NCBI GenBank assembly: GCA_034670065.1
Contig: JAXMOG010000001.1
Span: 1,015,159-1,079,158, forward strand
DNA length: 64,000 bases
DNA from: Mesobacterium_A sp034670065
GTDB taxonomy: Bacteria; Pseudomonadota; Alphaproteobacteria; Rhodobacterales; Rhodobacteraceae
Direction of reading: 5' to 3'
Of the stretch, positions 53,674-63,001 are shown in pieces (the stretch's first letter is position 1; each line of letters begins with the position of its first letter). The notes under the pieces were generated by a model. The model had not been told where the DNA came from. It searched no databases and saw only the letters and a list, made by a program, of their open reading frames with translations. The position numbers and the translations under genes were made by a program.

Positions 53674-54648
53674 TCAACCTCCGACCGTCATCGTGGCCAG
53701 CGCCACATATAGAGGAATTCCCAAAGTCAGATTGAATGGGAAAGTAACGCCAAGCGAAAGCGTCAAATAGATTGAGGGATTTGCTTCTGGCAGCGCCACC
53801 CGCATCGCCGCCGGCACCGCAATGTAAGAGGCCGAAGCCGCCAACACCATCAAAAGCACCACGCCACCGGTAGACAACCCTATGGCCATGCCCAACCCAA
53901 GCCCAATCACTGACCCAGCCAAGGGCATGATAACCCCAAAGGCGACTGCGCCCAAGCCAAGCACGCCTTTGGACTGCCGCAAGCCCCTGCCCGCGACCAA
54001 CCCCATGTCGAGCAGGAACAGGCATAGCACGCCCTTGAAAGGCGATACGATGAAGGGGGCGATTTCAGCCAAACCCTTTTCGCCCGTCACAACCCCAATC
54101 ACAAAACTGCCAACCAGCAACACGATGGACCCGTTCAGTAAGATTTCCCGCATCAGACCGGGTTCCATTTTCGCACCGGATCCGCCGCGTGCCACCAACC
54201 ACAGGGCAGACAGGATCGCAGGCGCTTCCATCACAGCCGCCACCGCCACCATGTAGCCTTCTGCGTCGATGGCTTTGCCCTCAAGAACCGACGTTGCGGC
54301 AACGAAGGTCACGATGCTGATCGACCCATAATGGGCGGCGACCGCAGCAGCATCCACGCGGGACAGTCCGGTGAGTGTTTTCAACAAGGTGAAGGCCAGG
54401 AATGGCAAACCAAATGACAGGGTGACCCCTGCCCCGACAGCCATCAGCAAAGTGGCATCCACACCATGAGACGCGACCGAAGCGCCGCCCTTAAAGCCGA
54501 TTGCAAAAAGCAGATAGATCGACATTCCCTTGGCCACGGCTTCGGGAATGGAAAGGTCTGATCGCGCCATTGCAGCGGCGAGACCCAAAGCGAACGACAG
54601 GATAATCGGCGACAATAAATTCGTTACCGCCAGCGACAGGACTTCCAT
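53674..54648 (-). CDS. SbtA-like sodium-dependent bicarbonate transporter
   Basis: 324 residues from ATG 54648 (MEVLSLAVTNLLSPIILSF), preceded by AAAGGC. About ten membrane helices. SbtA-type motifs are AAHYGSISIVTFVAA and FVIGVVTGEKG. The family takes up bicarbonate with sodium. The adjacent SbtB-like gene agrees with this. In a heterotroph the bicarbonate could feed carboxylation reactions or pH balance. The mrp antiporter genes nearby could maintain the needed sodium gradient. Confidence 0.85.
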   Translation of the reverse strand: MEVLSLAVTNLLSPIILSFALGLAAAMARSDLSIPEAVAKGMSIYLLFAIGFKGGASVASHGVDATLLMAVGAGVTLSFGLPFLAFTLLKTLTGLSRVDAAAVAAHYGSISIVTFVAATSVLEGKAIDAEGYMVAVAAVMEAPAILSALWLVARGGSGAKMEPGLMREILLNGSIVLLVGSFVIGVVTGEKGLAEIAPFIVSPFKGVLCLFLLDMGLVAGRGLRQSKGVLGLGAVAFGVIMPLAGSVIGLGLGMAIGLSTGGVVLLMVLAASASYIAVPAAMRVALPEANPSIYLTLSLGVTFPFNLTLGIPLYVALATMTVGG

Positions 54649-54818
54649 CAAGATCAGCCTTTGTTGTTTTACGCCTAATAGGCATGAAATACCTATGTCG
54701 CAACTGCAGAAAACCCGGATCACGGTCGCGGGCCATGCTGACGCTTCTGGCCGTCAGAAAACGCCAGCGGCCTAACAAAGCTCCCTGTTGGGATATACCT
54801 GCGCGACCAGCCCCAGCC

Positions 54819-55202
54819 TTAGGTGTTGGCTTCCATTTCTCGGTCGGCTTCCGGCGTGTTCAGCGTTGACCATGTATCATCACGCGGTGGGGCTGGCGGT
54901 GTTTGGCAAACACGGTGATGAATGTGAACTTTGGCAATGAAATTCGCCGAAATGGGCGCAGTAACAAACAAGAATGCCATGATCAAAAGCTCATGCATCG
55001 AGGATTCGCCCAGTGCAAAGGAATGGAAGATCGATGCCAAAAGCAACATTCCGATACCCACGGTGCCAACCTTGGTCGGTGCGTGCAAACGCGACATTGG
55101 ATCGTTGAACTTCAACAACCCGATCACACCGACAATCACAAAGATCGACCCGATGATCAGGCACAGCGCAGTGGCGTAGGTTGCGATAATCTGTCCGGTC
55201 AT
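54819..55202 (-). CDS. mnhG: Mrp Na+/H+ antiporter subunit G
   Basis: 127 residues. Three membrane helices with the subunit-G pattern LIIGSIFVIVGVIGLLKFNDPMSRLHAPTK. The longer C-terminal tail (HHRVCQTPPAPPRDD onward) is polar. Last gene of the mrp operon; overlaps the subunit F gene by four bases. Confidence 0.9.
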   Translation of the reverse strand: MTGQIIATYATALCLIIGSIFVIVGVIGLLKFNDPMSRLHAPTKVGTVGIGMLLLASIFHSFALGESSMHELLIMAFLFVTAPISANFIAKVHIHHRVCQTPPAPPRDDTWSTLNTPEADREMEANT

Positions 55203-55486
55203 TCGATGATGTCCCCTCGCAGAATGAAGCGCGCCAATGCGACTGTCGAGACAAAGCCCAACATCGCAATCAGCAGCGACACTTCGAAGTAGATTTGCAC
55301 GCCTTGTTGAATGCCGATCACAACCACCAAACCCAATGAGTTGATAACCATCGTATCAAGCGCAAGGATCCGATCACCGGATGTTGGTCCCAGTACCAGC
55401 CGAACCATCGACAGGATTTGACCAATCGCCAATGAAATCAACGCAATGATCAACGCAATATCCAAAAGTCCTGTAGCGGATGTCAT
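55199..55486 (-). CDS. mnhF: Mrp Na+/H+ antiporter subunit F
   Basis: 95 residues, three membrane helices. MVRLVLGPTSGDRILALDTMVIN is the conserved subunit-F region. It overlaps both the E and G genes by four bases, so the small subunits are translated together. Confidence 0.92.
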   Translation of the reverse strand: MTSATGLLDIALIIALISLAIGQILSMVRLVLGPTSGDRILALDTMVINSLGLVVVIGIQQGVQIYFEVSLLIAMLGFVSTVALARFILRGDIIE

Positions 55487-55983
55487 GAGAAAATCTCCTG
55501 CAGGCGGCTTTCGTATCTGTTTTTGATATCATCGCGCACGGCATCCGGGTCATCCGTGTGCAGCACATGCACCAAAAGGCTATGACCTTCATCAGACAAA
55601 TCTGCCGATACGGTGCCGGGGGTCAGCGTGATTGTCCCGGCCAGCATGGTGATGGCTTCGGGCTGTCGCAACTCCAGCGGAATAACGATCCAGGCCGGTT
55701 TCATCTTTGGGTTCGGCACGGTCAGGACGATCCAGGCAACCTGAACATTGGCAACGACAATGTCCCACATCACCAGAAAGCTGTATGCGGTCATTTTGCC
55801 CAGCCGAAACCCACGGGGGGTATCTGGCCACCAAACCGACGTACCCCATGGGATAATGATGCCAAGGATAACGCCAAAGACAACCATCCCAGCGGTGACT
55901 TCGTTTTGCAGAAGCGTCCATACGATGGTCAAAAGAAGGGTCAGGAACGGATGTGGCATCAGCCAGTAGAATGCACGTGCCAT
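55483..55983 (-). CDS. mnhE: Mrp Na+/H+ antiporter subunit E
   Basis: 166 residues from ATG 55983 (MARAFYWLMPHPFLT), one base after the subunit D stop. Two to three N-terminal helices precede a soluble C-terminal domain, with VWIVLTVPNPKMKPAWI-like and TITLTPGTVSADL family motifs. The longer upstream frame overlaps subunit D and is unlikely. Confidence 0.9.
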   Translation of the reverse strand: MARAFYWLMPHPFLTLLLTIVWTLLQNEVTAGMVVFGVILGIIIPWGTSVWWPDTPRGFRLGKMTAYSFLVMWDIVVANVQVAWIVLTVPNPKMKPAWIVIPLELRQPEAITMLAGTITLTPGTVSADLSDEGHSLLVHVLHTDDPDAVRDDIKNRYESRLQEIFS

Positions 55984-55984
55984 G

Positions 55985-57532
55985 TCAATGGTCCTCCTTC
56001 GTCGTCGGCTTGCTGAGCTTGCCCGGCGTGTCCAGAACAGTGGACATATAGCCTTCTGGCGCGAACAACTGTGTGGCCACAGTCGTTGTGTAACCATGCA
56101 CCTGGCCTGCGAAAATCGTATGGGCCGCCAGCAGCGAAATCAGCCCACCAACCGCAACATAGGACAAGGCCGTTGGGCGATGCATCTCTGGTGCGTCTTC
56201 GTCAGGCGTGACGCTTTTGGCTTTCCAGAACAAGATGCTGCCAGCGCGGGCAAAGCCCAGAATGCTGATCAGACTTGTGCAAAGCACAGTCGCCCAAATC
56301 CAAACCACAAGGTCTGTGCCAAAGGACGCACTCAACACCAGAAGCTTGCCCAAAAACCCTGACAACGGTGGTAGACCCGCCATCGCGATTGCCCCGGCGA
56401 AAAACAAACCGGCGGTCAGTCCCGCACCAGCGATAGGTGCTTGTGGCGTCAGGTCCAGGTTCGCGCGCCCTGTGCGCACCAGATCAGAAATCAGGAACAG
56501 AACGCCTCCGGCCAATGTGGAATGGACGATGTAATACAGTGCCGCCGCGATCCCTTCGGGCGTGAAGAGTGAAATCGACACCATCACCATGCCCATCGAA
56601 CCGATGATGGAATAGGCAACGAGCCGATCCAGCTGCTTGGCCGCCAAAACACCAATCAACCCAATCGCCAGCGACACCAGCGCGGCGGGCATCAACCATA
56701 CATCATGCAGGCCTGCCGTGACTTCCAGATCAGGCGGGAAGATCATCGTATAGACACGGATGATCGCATAGGCCCCAACCTTGGTCATAATGGCGAACAA
56801 TGCGGCCACAGGCGCAGGGGCTTCGGCATAGCTGGACGGCAGCCAGAAATGCAGGGGCACAACGGCGGCCTTGATCGCAAAGACCAGCAACAAAAGCACG
56901 GCGGCAACACGTATACCCACGGTTTCTTCGGGGCCAAGCGTGGCCACACGCTGCGCCAGATCGGCCATGTTCAGCGTGCCCGTCTCTGCATAGATCGAGC
57001 CCAGAGCGAATAGGAACAATGTTGATCCAATCAGATTGAACAGCACATATTGCACACCCGCGTGCAAACGCGCGTTCCCACCTGCGTGGATCATCAAACC
57101 GTATGAGGCGATCAGCAACACCTCGAAGAAGACGAACAGGTTGAAGATGTCACCGGTCAGAAACGCACCCAGAATGCCCATAAGTTGGAATTGGAACAGC
57201 GCATGAAAATGGCGACCGCGTTGATCCCAGCCAGAGCCAATGGCGTACAGCAAAACAAACAGCGCCAGAATGGCCGTTAGCAGCACCATCATGGTCGACA
57301 ATCTGTCGCCCACCACCACAATCCCAAACGGCGCGGCCCAATCGCTTAGTTGATACAGCAGGACCGTTCCGTCCGATGCTTGCCATGCAAGACCGGCGGC
57401 GATCATGATCAACGCCATAACCCCCACGACAGAGAAAACCCGCTGAATGCCGATATGATAGCGTGCGGCCAAGACGATAAAAGGTGCCAGCAGTGCTGGC
57501 AAAACGATGGGGGCAATAATCCAATGTGTCAT
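55985..57532 (-). CDS. mnhD: Mrp Na+/H+ antiporter subunit D
   Basis: 515 residues with about fourteen helices, homologous to NADH dehydrogenase antiporter-like subunits. LFVFFEVLLIASYGLMIHAG carries the helix-5 glutamate, and AIKAAVVPLHFWLPSSYAEAP the lysine and loop of the antiporter fold. It overlaps subunit C by four bases. Confidence 0.94.
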   Translation of the reverse strand: MTHWIIAPIVLPALLAPFIVLAARYHIGIQRVFSVVGVMALIMIAAGLAWQASDGTVLLYQLSDWAAPFGIVVVGDRLSTMMVLLTAILALFVLLYAIGSGWDQRGRHFHALFQFQLMGILGAFLTGDIFNLFVFFEVLLIASYGLMIHAGGNARLHAGVQYVLFNLIGSTLFLFALGSIYAETGTLNMADLAQRVATLGPEETVGIRVAAVLLLLVFAIKAAVVPLHFWLPSSYAEAPAPVAALFAIMTKVGAYAIIRVYTMIFPPDLEVTAGLHDVWLMPAALVSLAIGLIGVLAAKQLDRLVAYSIIGSMGMVMVSISLFTPEGIAAALYYIVHSTLAGGVLFLISDLVRTGRANLDLTPQAPIAGAGLTAGLFFAGAIAMAGLPPLSGFLGKLLVLSASFGTDLVVWIWATVLCTSLISILGFARAGSILFWKAKSVTPDEDAPEMHRPTALSYVAVGGLISLLAAHTIFAGQVHGYTTTVATQLFAPEGYMSTVLDTPGKLSKPTTKEDH

Positions 57533-57885
57533 GGTTTGCCCTCCGCCTCTGATGCCTGCGTTTCAGGCTGATCATCCACATGATCGTCGTCGGAGCCAAG
57601 ATAGGCCCCAAGACCAATCACCACCACAACCGCCGTCATTCCGAAGGAGATGACAATCGCCGTCAAAACCAAGGCTTGCGGCAGAGGGTCGGTATAGACG
57701 CTGGCACCATCACTCAGGATCGGAGGCGCACCCACGGTCAGACGACCAGATGCAAAAAGAAACACGTTCACAGCATAGGTCAGCAAGGACATGCCCAGAA
57801 TAACCGGGAAGGTGCGCAGGCGCAGAACTAGGTAAAGACCACCGGCGGTCAAAATACCAATCGCAGATGCAACAAGCAGTTCCAT
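57529..57885 (-). CDS. mnhC: Mrp Na+/H+ antiporter subunit C
   Basis: 118 residues from ATG 57885 (MELLVASAIG), with AGGAGG upstream. NuoK-like: three helices with LVLRLRTFPVILGMSLLTYAVNVFLF and DPLPQALVLTAIVISFGMTA. The acidic tail after residue 95 is variable. Two bases separate the start from the subunit A/B stop. Confidence 0.93.
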   Translation of the reverse strand: MELLVASAIGILTAGGLYLVLRLRTFPVILGMSLLTYAVNVFLFASGRLTVGAPPILSDGASVYTDPLPQALVLTAIVISFGMTAVVVVIGLGAYLGSDDDHVDDQPETQASEAEGKP

Positions 57886-57886
57886 A

Positions 57887-60766
57887 TCACACCCCCTCCT
57901 TTGCAGCGCCATCGTCGTCAGGTGGCGAATCTTCGCGCGAAGGGTCGATATCCATCGGATGTTCGCTGTCGGGCATATGTGCACGCCGTGCTAGCCGCGA
58001 GAAGCTTTCCAAAGACAGCATCACCGCACCGACAACGGCCAAAAAGACACCCACATCAAACAATGCAGCGGTGGCCAGTTCGAATTTCTCAAACGGCGGA
58101 ATGCGGACATAGGTGAAATCTGAGGTCAGGAAGGGTTTGCCTACAAACCAAGAGCCGATACCCGTGAATCCGGCAACAAGCACACCTGCGCCAATCACCC
58201 CGTGATAGGGGTAGCGCAGCCGCGCAGACGCCCAGGAAAAGCCGCTGGCCATATACTGCATCACAACCGCAATCGACACGATCAAACCGGCGATAAAGCC
58301 ACCGCCCGGTTCGTTGTGGCCACGCAGGAAGATATAGAAGCCCACCATCAGGACCACCGGCATGATAACGCGGGTCAGAACAACCATCATCATCGGGTGC
58401 ATATCCCCTGCCCGCGGCTGATCAGGTTTGCGGTTCAAAAGCCGGGCGCGTACAGGCCCGTCCAACAGAGTTTCTGTCAGCGCATAGATCAACAGCGCAG
58501 CGATCCCCAAAACAATGATTTCGCCGTAGGTATCAAAGCCCCGGAAATCGACCAGGATAACGTTCACCACGTTTGTGCCGCCGCCACCTTTGTATGAATT
58601 GGCCAAATGGAACTCTGAGATCGGCGTCGCAAGCGAATCGCGCAGCAAGTAGTGATAGGCCAGACCAAACGTTGCCAGCCCCCCGGCAATAGCCACGCCC
58701 GCATCGCGCAAGCGTCGCAGTACAGAGCTTTCAATCGGGGTGTGTTTGGGCAGGAAGTTCAGCGCCAGAAGCAGCAGGATGATCGTCACCACCTCAACTG
58801 TGAATTGGGTCATCGCCAGATCCGGCGCGCTGAAAAACACAAACCCAATGGAAACCATCAATCCGACAATTCCGATCAAGATCAGGGAAAGCAAACGGTT
58901 GCGGTGCATCAAAACAAGCGCACCCGTTGCAGCCACCAGCATGGCCCAGCCCGCAATCGGCACAGCGCCGGCTGCTTGCATGCTGCGTGTGGGCGCGCCC
59001 ACCGTGCCGGTGTTCCATGCGTGGAAGCCTGCCGCAACAATCGCCACCGTTCCGATGGCCGCGTAGCGAGAAAACGCGCCGTTGTGCAAAATGAAGGTAA
59101 TCTTGCGCGACAGCGCAGCGGCCGCTTCGACGATGGCCTCGAAAATCACCTTGGCCTCGGGCCGTGGTGCGGCATCCCACAGACGCAGTGCAGGTTTAAA
59201 GGCGCTGACCATCAGCAAGCCACCCACCACAGCAATGACCGACATGTACAGTGCCGGCACCAACCCGTGCCAAATCTTGAAATGGGCTTCCGGCAAGGCC
59301 GCAGCACCGCCCAAAACGGCCTCTGTCACCAGTTTCACGAAAGGTTCCGCCAGGAATGGCGCAACGCCAATCACAACAACAAGCACCACCAGAATGGCGG
59401 GTGGCAACCACAGGCCAGCGCCCGGATCATGTGGTTTGGCAGGGTAATCATCGCGCACCGGGCCAAGGAAGACATGGCCAATCAGGCGGAAACAGTACGC
59501 CGCAGAGAACAAAGAGCCAAAGGTTGCCAATGCCGGAACCAGCCAATGGGCCCCGAACAACACTGTGTGATGCGCTTCTTCCAGCATCATTTCCTTGGAC
59601 AGGAAGCCATTCAGCAACGGTATCCCCGCCATAGACAGCGCGGCCAATGTTGCGATGACAAAGGTCACGGGCATGAGTTTGCGCAAACCACCCAGCAGAC
59701 GAATGTCGCGAGTATGCGCCTCATGATCAATAATACCTGCGGACATGAACAGCGCCGCTTTGAATGTCGCGTGGTTCAGAATATGGAAGACCGCCGCCAT
59801 TGCGCCAAAGGCCGTGCCCGTGCCCAGCAGCATTGTGATCAGGCCCAGATGGCTGACGGTTGAGAAGGCCAGCAGTGCCTTCAGATCGTGTTTGAACAGC
59901 GCAATCACAGCGCCCAGCACCATCGTCACCAGACCCGCGGTTGTGACAATCACAAACCATTCCGGCGTGCCTGACAACACCGGCCACATGCGGGCCATCA
60001 GGAAAATCCCTGCTTTCACCATGGTGGCTGAGTGCAGATATGCCGAAACCGGCGTTGGCGCCGCCATGGCATGAGGCAACCAGAAGTGGAACGGGAACTG
60101 TGCCGATTTGGTGAAACAGCCTAGCAAGATCAAAATCAAAGCAGGCAAATACAGGGGATCAGCCTGGATCAGCTCGCGGTTCTGCAAGATGACGCTCAGG
60201 TCATAGCTGCCAACGATCTGACCCAAAATCAGCATGCCCGCGATCATCGCCAGCCCGCCCATACCCGTTACCGTAAGCGCCATCCGTGCGCCCTGGCGGC
60301 CTTCGGGCAAATGCTTCCAAAAGCCGATCAGCAAGAAAGAGGACAGCGATGTCAGCTCCCAAAAAACCAACAGAAGCAGTATGTTATCACTTAGAACAAT
60401 CCCCACCATTGCGCCCTGAAACAGCAGCAAATAGGTGAAAAACTCGCCCATATTGTCATTACGGCTTAGGTATTTCGACGCATAGGCAATGATCAAAAGG
60501 CCAATGCCAAGGATCAGCAGCGCAAAGAAAAAGCCCAGCCCGTCTAGCATCAGTGTGAAATTCAGACCCAGCAACGGCATCCAGTCGACTCGGGCCATCA
60601 CGACCTCGCCCGCCAGCACCGAAGGTAAGTTGGTCAACAATCCTACGAAGGCGAGCAACGATACAAAGAACGTTGCCCCGGCACAGGCAGTCCGCCCCGC
60701 TGCATACATCAAACCAGGCAGCAGAGCGCCCAAGAAAGGCAAGGCAACGATAAAGAAAAGGGACAC
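57887..60766 (-). CDS. mnhAB: Mrp Na+/H+ antiporter subunits A and B, fused
   Basis: 959 residues: an N-terminal ND5-like A domain (LLLLVFWELTSLSSFLLIGFW; LKALLAFSTVSHLGLI) and a C-terminal B-like domain (about 770-930: VYNIILVDFRGFDT-type segment and GFTIGLIVSIAVVMQYMA-like region). This A-B fusion is common in alphaproteobacteria. It begins the six-gene operon whose products form one sodium/proton antiporter complex in the inner membrane, giving alkali and sodium tolerance. Confidence 0.93.
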   Translation of the reverse strand: MSLFFIVALPFLGALLPGLMYAAGRTACAGATFFVSLLAFVGLLTNLPSVLAGEVVMARVDWMPLLGLNFTLMLDGLGFFFALLILGIGLLIIAYASKYLSRNDNMGEFFTYLLLFQGAMVGIVLSDNILLLLVFWELTSLSSFLLIGFWKHLPEGRQGARMALTVTGMGGLAMIAGMLILGQIVGSYDLSVILQNRELIQADPLYLPALILILLGCFTKSAQFPFHFWLPHAMAAPTPVSAYLHSATMVKAGIFLMARMWPVLSGTPEWFVIVTTAGLVTMVLGAVIALFKHDLKALLAFSTVSHLGLITMLLGTGTAFGAMAAVFHILNHATFKAALFMSAGIIDHEAHTRDIRLLGGLRKLMPVTFVIATLAALSMAGIPLLNGFLSKEMMLEEAHHTVLFGAHWLVPALATFGSLFSAAYCFRLIGHVFLGPVRDDYPAKPHDPGAGLWLPPAILVVLVVVIGVAPFLAEPFVKLVTEAVLGGAAALPEAHFKIWHGLVPALYMSVIAVVGGLLMVSAFKPALRLWDAAPRPEAKVIFEAIVEAAAALSRKITFILHNGAFSRYAAIGTVAIVAAGFHAWNTGTVGAPTRSMQAAGAVPIAGWAMLVAATGALVLMHRNRLLSLILIGIVGLMVSIGFVFFSAPDLAMTQFTVEVVTIILLLLALNFLPKHTPIESSVLRRLRDAGVAIAGGLATFGLAYHYLLRDSLATPISEFHLANSYKGGGGTNVVNVILVDFRGFDTYGEIIVLGIAALLIYALTETLLDGPVRARLLNRKPDQPRAGDMHPMMMVVLTRVIMPVVLMVGFYIFLRGHNEPGGGFIAGLIVSIAVVMQYMASGFSWASARLRYPYHGVIGAGVLVAGFTGIGSWFVGKPFLTSDFTYVRIPPFEKFELATAALFDVGVFLAVVGAVMLSLESFSRLARRAHMPDSEHPMDIDPSREDSPPDDDGAAKEGV

Positions 60767-61191
60767 GCGAGCTCCTGATCTGAGGGATTAATAAGTTGCG
60801 TCAGAAATGCATCTGTGCAGCAAAAGTTCAAGGGTAATTGATCAATTCACTCGAGAACATTGCACACCAAGGTATGCCACCAGCGACACATGGTCTACAA
60901 ATCGAAAAATTCGCCCCCTACCCCACCGGCAAAACGCTCTTCCAACGCAGCAACGCGGGTGGCCAAATGAACGATGCTTACCCAAAGAATTTATGGGGCA
61001 TTCATGGTGATGGTCTTCGTTCTGCGACAATACCCCCTCCGATCGCTGAGGCATGTTCGTCCTTGGAAACCAATCTGGGTGGGATATTCCAACCGAGGCA
61101 AACCGTCCCCCTGCGCACTTCCCTGATGCTTGGAAGGGCCAAGCCATAGGGAGATCACCCAAAACAGAAGAAATGGCGCCGATTTTGGTTC
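60767..61191. other. Intergenic region, left border of a probable integrated element
   Basis: 425 bases between the mrp operon start and the DUF3883 gene. The short ORFs here resemble no family and are rejected. It contains the mrp promoter on its left and, somewhere, the change from core genes to mobile-type genes. No direct repeat or tRNA end is visible that would fix the border. Confidence 0.35.
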
Positions 61192-62043
61192 TTAGTTGGC
61201 AAGACCCGAATGAAAGCTTGCCTGAAAGGCCATCGCTGTCAGCGAGACATGGGCACCTAGCGGCGGATGCAACTCAAATGCTTTTGGCTCTCGCGAGAAG
61301 TTCCAGAGGCGAAACAGACGCCATTCTGACCGGCGCTCTTCGGCGACCGCAAGTTCATTGCGGGAAATGTAAAAGGGCGTGCGTTCCCAGCCATTTGTCG
61401 TTTTCACCTCGATCAAACGCTCCTGCCCGTCCGGCGTGAAGCTGGCTATGTCATACCCAGCACCATCGCCATCCTCCTCTGAAACCCAACGCACCTTCCG
61501 CGCCAGATCATCACGACCGGCCACTTTCAATACGGATCGTTCGTGTGCAATGACGCGCTCTTCTCCGGCACGGCCGAGAGCCCGGTTGCGTTCATCCCGA
61601 CCCGCAACGTCAAACTTTCTAGCGACATGCAGCATCTGTTCCAGTTCCTGCGGCGGTGGCTGGTTAGACAGCGTCGGTGACGATCCAATCCAGATCTGTG
61701 CAGCCTCGCGCAGGCCAGTGGCTGGGCGGGTCCAAGGCATCCGACCAAGCCAGGCCGGGTTCCATGCCAACCAACGCGCCACAGCATCAACCAGAGTCGT
61801 CTGGAAATTGAACGCTGGCTTGTAGCCGGGGATCCAATCTTCGCCGAGCCCCTTCAACACCGCACTGATATTCTGATGCTTGAACTCGATCGAGCCTTCC
61901 GTTCGGCTCCGCAACAGCGGCATTAAACTGCGCCGGTGCTGAGCCTTGTTGTAGGGACGGCCCGCCAAATCTTCGGCCAGCATCGCAAAGTAATCCGCGA
62001 CGATCAGGTCGTTTTCTTCATCGGTCCAGGGCCCATTCGACAT
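61192..62043 (-). CDS. DUF3883 domain protein (nuclease-like fold)
   Basis: 283 residues. An N-terminal region (about 1-100, WTDEENDLIVADYFAMLAED, then NKAQHRRSLMPLL and GSIEFKHQNISAVLKGLG) resembles the DNA-associated start of restriction or repair genes. The C-terminal DUF3883 domain (about 150-270) has GRAGEERVIAHE, AGYDIASF and LIEVKTT, a PD-(D/E)xK-like active-site arrangement. DUF3883 is frequent in mobile and defence islands. A nuclease or DNA-repair role is inference. It lies among recombinase genes. Confidence 0.75.
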   Translation of the reverse strand: MSNGPWTDEENDLIVADYFAMLAEDLAGRPYNKAQHRRSLMPLLRSRTEGSIEFKHQNISAVLKGLGEDWIPGYKPAFNFQTTLVDAVARWLAWNPAWLGRMPWTRPATGLREAAQIWIGSSPTLSNQPPPQELEQMLHVARKFDVAGRDERNRALGRAGEERVIAHERSVLKVAGRDDLARKVRWVSEEDGDGAGYDIASFTPDGQERLIEVKTTNGWERTPFYISRNELAVAEERRSEWRLFRLWNFSREPKAFELHPPLGAHVSLTAMAFQASFHSGLAN

Positions 62044-62508
62044 GCCGCCAGGCTATGAGCGGAAAGTCTGTTTGTCATCAAAGACTTCTCGCGACCGTTC
62101 GCACCGTTTCGAAGAACCACGCCGCCTTCGGCTGTCTCTGTTCGCCACGATAGCGGTCGAAATTACCTCAACTGCTGCGCAGTCCATTCCCGCCAAGCGT
62201 CTGAAAAACGTCCAGTTTTGAATGCGCCTCGATTTGGGTGAAGGCCGGGTGGAAAGAGACGCGGGGGCTTTAGAGACCGATTTCGGCCGAAACGCCAGTC
62301 TCCGAAAGTCGGATGGCTCCGCTAAACCCCTTTGAAACAAAAAGAAAAAAGGCCCACACGGGGGCCTCGTCTCGGGTTCGTGATTGGTTAGTGGCGGAGC
62401 GGATGACTCGGGCAACCAACTCTCTCCCGTGCTGCATTCGGCAACAAAGGACCGATGCGAACTTCTGCGCATCAATTGGGGACAACAGTTCTCAAGCTGC
62501 TCAGTCGA
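62044..62508. other. Intergenic region between DUF3883 and small regulator genes
   Basis: 465 bases with no convincing gene. It holds a minus-strand terminator at 62344-62367 and, 25 bases to its right, TGGCGGAGCGG (62392-62402), whose complement CCGCTCCGCCA looks like a tRNA 3' end. Confidence 0.35.
62344..62367 (-). terminator. Putative rho-independent terminator, minus strand
   Basis: On the minus strand AGGCCC (62367-62362), a six-base loop and GGGCCT (62355-62350) are followed by a run of T (62350-62345). It would end transcripts coming from the small regulator gene at 62509 or from an upstream tRNA-like remnant. Confidence 0.65.
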
Positions 62509-62907
62509 TCACTCAACCAGATCGCCTGGATCACCGCCACCGAGCTGACGCACCGCAACCAGCAATTCCGCAATCGCGTCCTCGGCCGCCGCGAGCTTGA
62601 TCGCCACCATCAGGTTCTCCCGCCCCGCCATCGCAAGGAATGTCGCCAGCACCTCGTCGGAGTGCCGTGCCAGCGCGATGAGGTGCGCTCCTCTCGGGCC
62701 ATAGACACCCGAGAACCAGTTCTTCACCGTTTTCTCGTTCGCGCCGGTCCACGCTGCAACCGTCTTGACCCCAGCACGGCTATCCCCGAGGGACCGCTTC
62801 AATGCCGATGCGATTTCCTCGACGAAACAGCCATTCGTCTCACTGCCAATTTCCTCATCATACCCGTTTTCCTTTGGAAAGAACTTGCCCTTTTTCGGAA
62901 ACGACAT
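62509..62907 (-). CDS. Small DNA-binding-type protein of a recombinase island
   Basis: 132 residues from ATG 62907, which has GAAGGAGGGTGG upstream. A helix-turn-helix-like segment occurs at about 45-72 (VKTVAAWTGANEKTVKNWF). The protein ends in an Ala-rich helix (LMVAIKLAAAEDAIAELLVAV). It is divergent from the serine recombinase gene, as expected of a regulator of excision or element maintenance. I cannot name a family. Confidence 0.6.
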   Translation of the reverse strand: MSFPKKGKFFPKENGYDEEIGSETNGCFVEEIASALKRSLGDSRAGVKTVAAWTGANEKTVKNWFSGVYGPRGAHLIALARHSDEVLATFLAMAGRENLMVAIKLAAAEDAIAELLVAVRQLGGGDPGDLVE

Positions 62908-63001
62908 TCCACCCTCCTTCGCTTTACATGGATGGGAGGGATTCAGCCTTTGATTCCAAAGGGGGCGAGGAATTTGCCTGGAAGGACGAGGAGATACGTG
63001 A

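Noticed and set aside
58652..59863. Plus-strand ORF of 403 residues opposite the mrp A/B gene
   Set aside because: His/Gln/Arg-rich composition typical of an antisense shadow of a membrane protein gene.
60842..61162. Minus-strand ORF of 106 residues left of the DUF3883 gene
   Set aside because: No family resemblance, no good ribosome binding site, and Cys/His/Trp composition unlike a real protein.
62053..62475. Minus-strand ORF of 140 residues
   Set aside because: It runs through a terminator and a tRNA-end-like sequence; composition is not protein-like.
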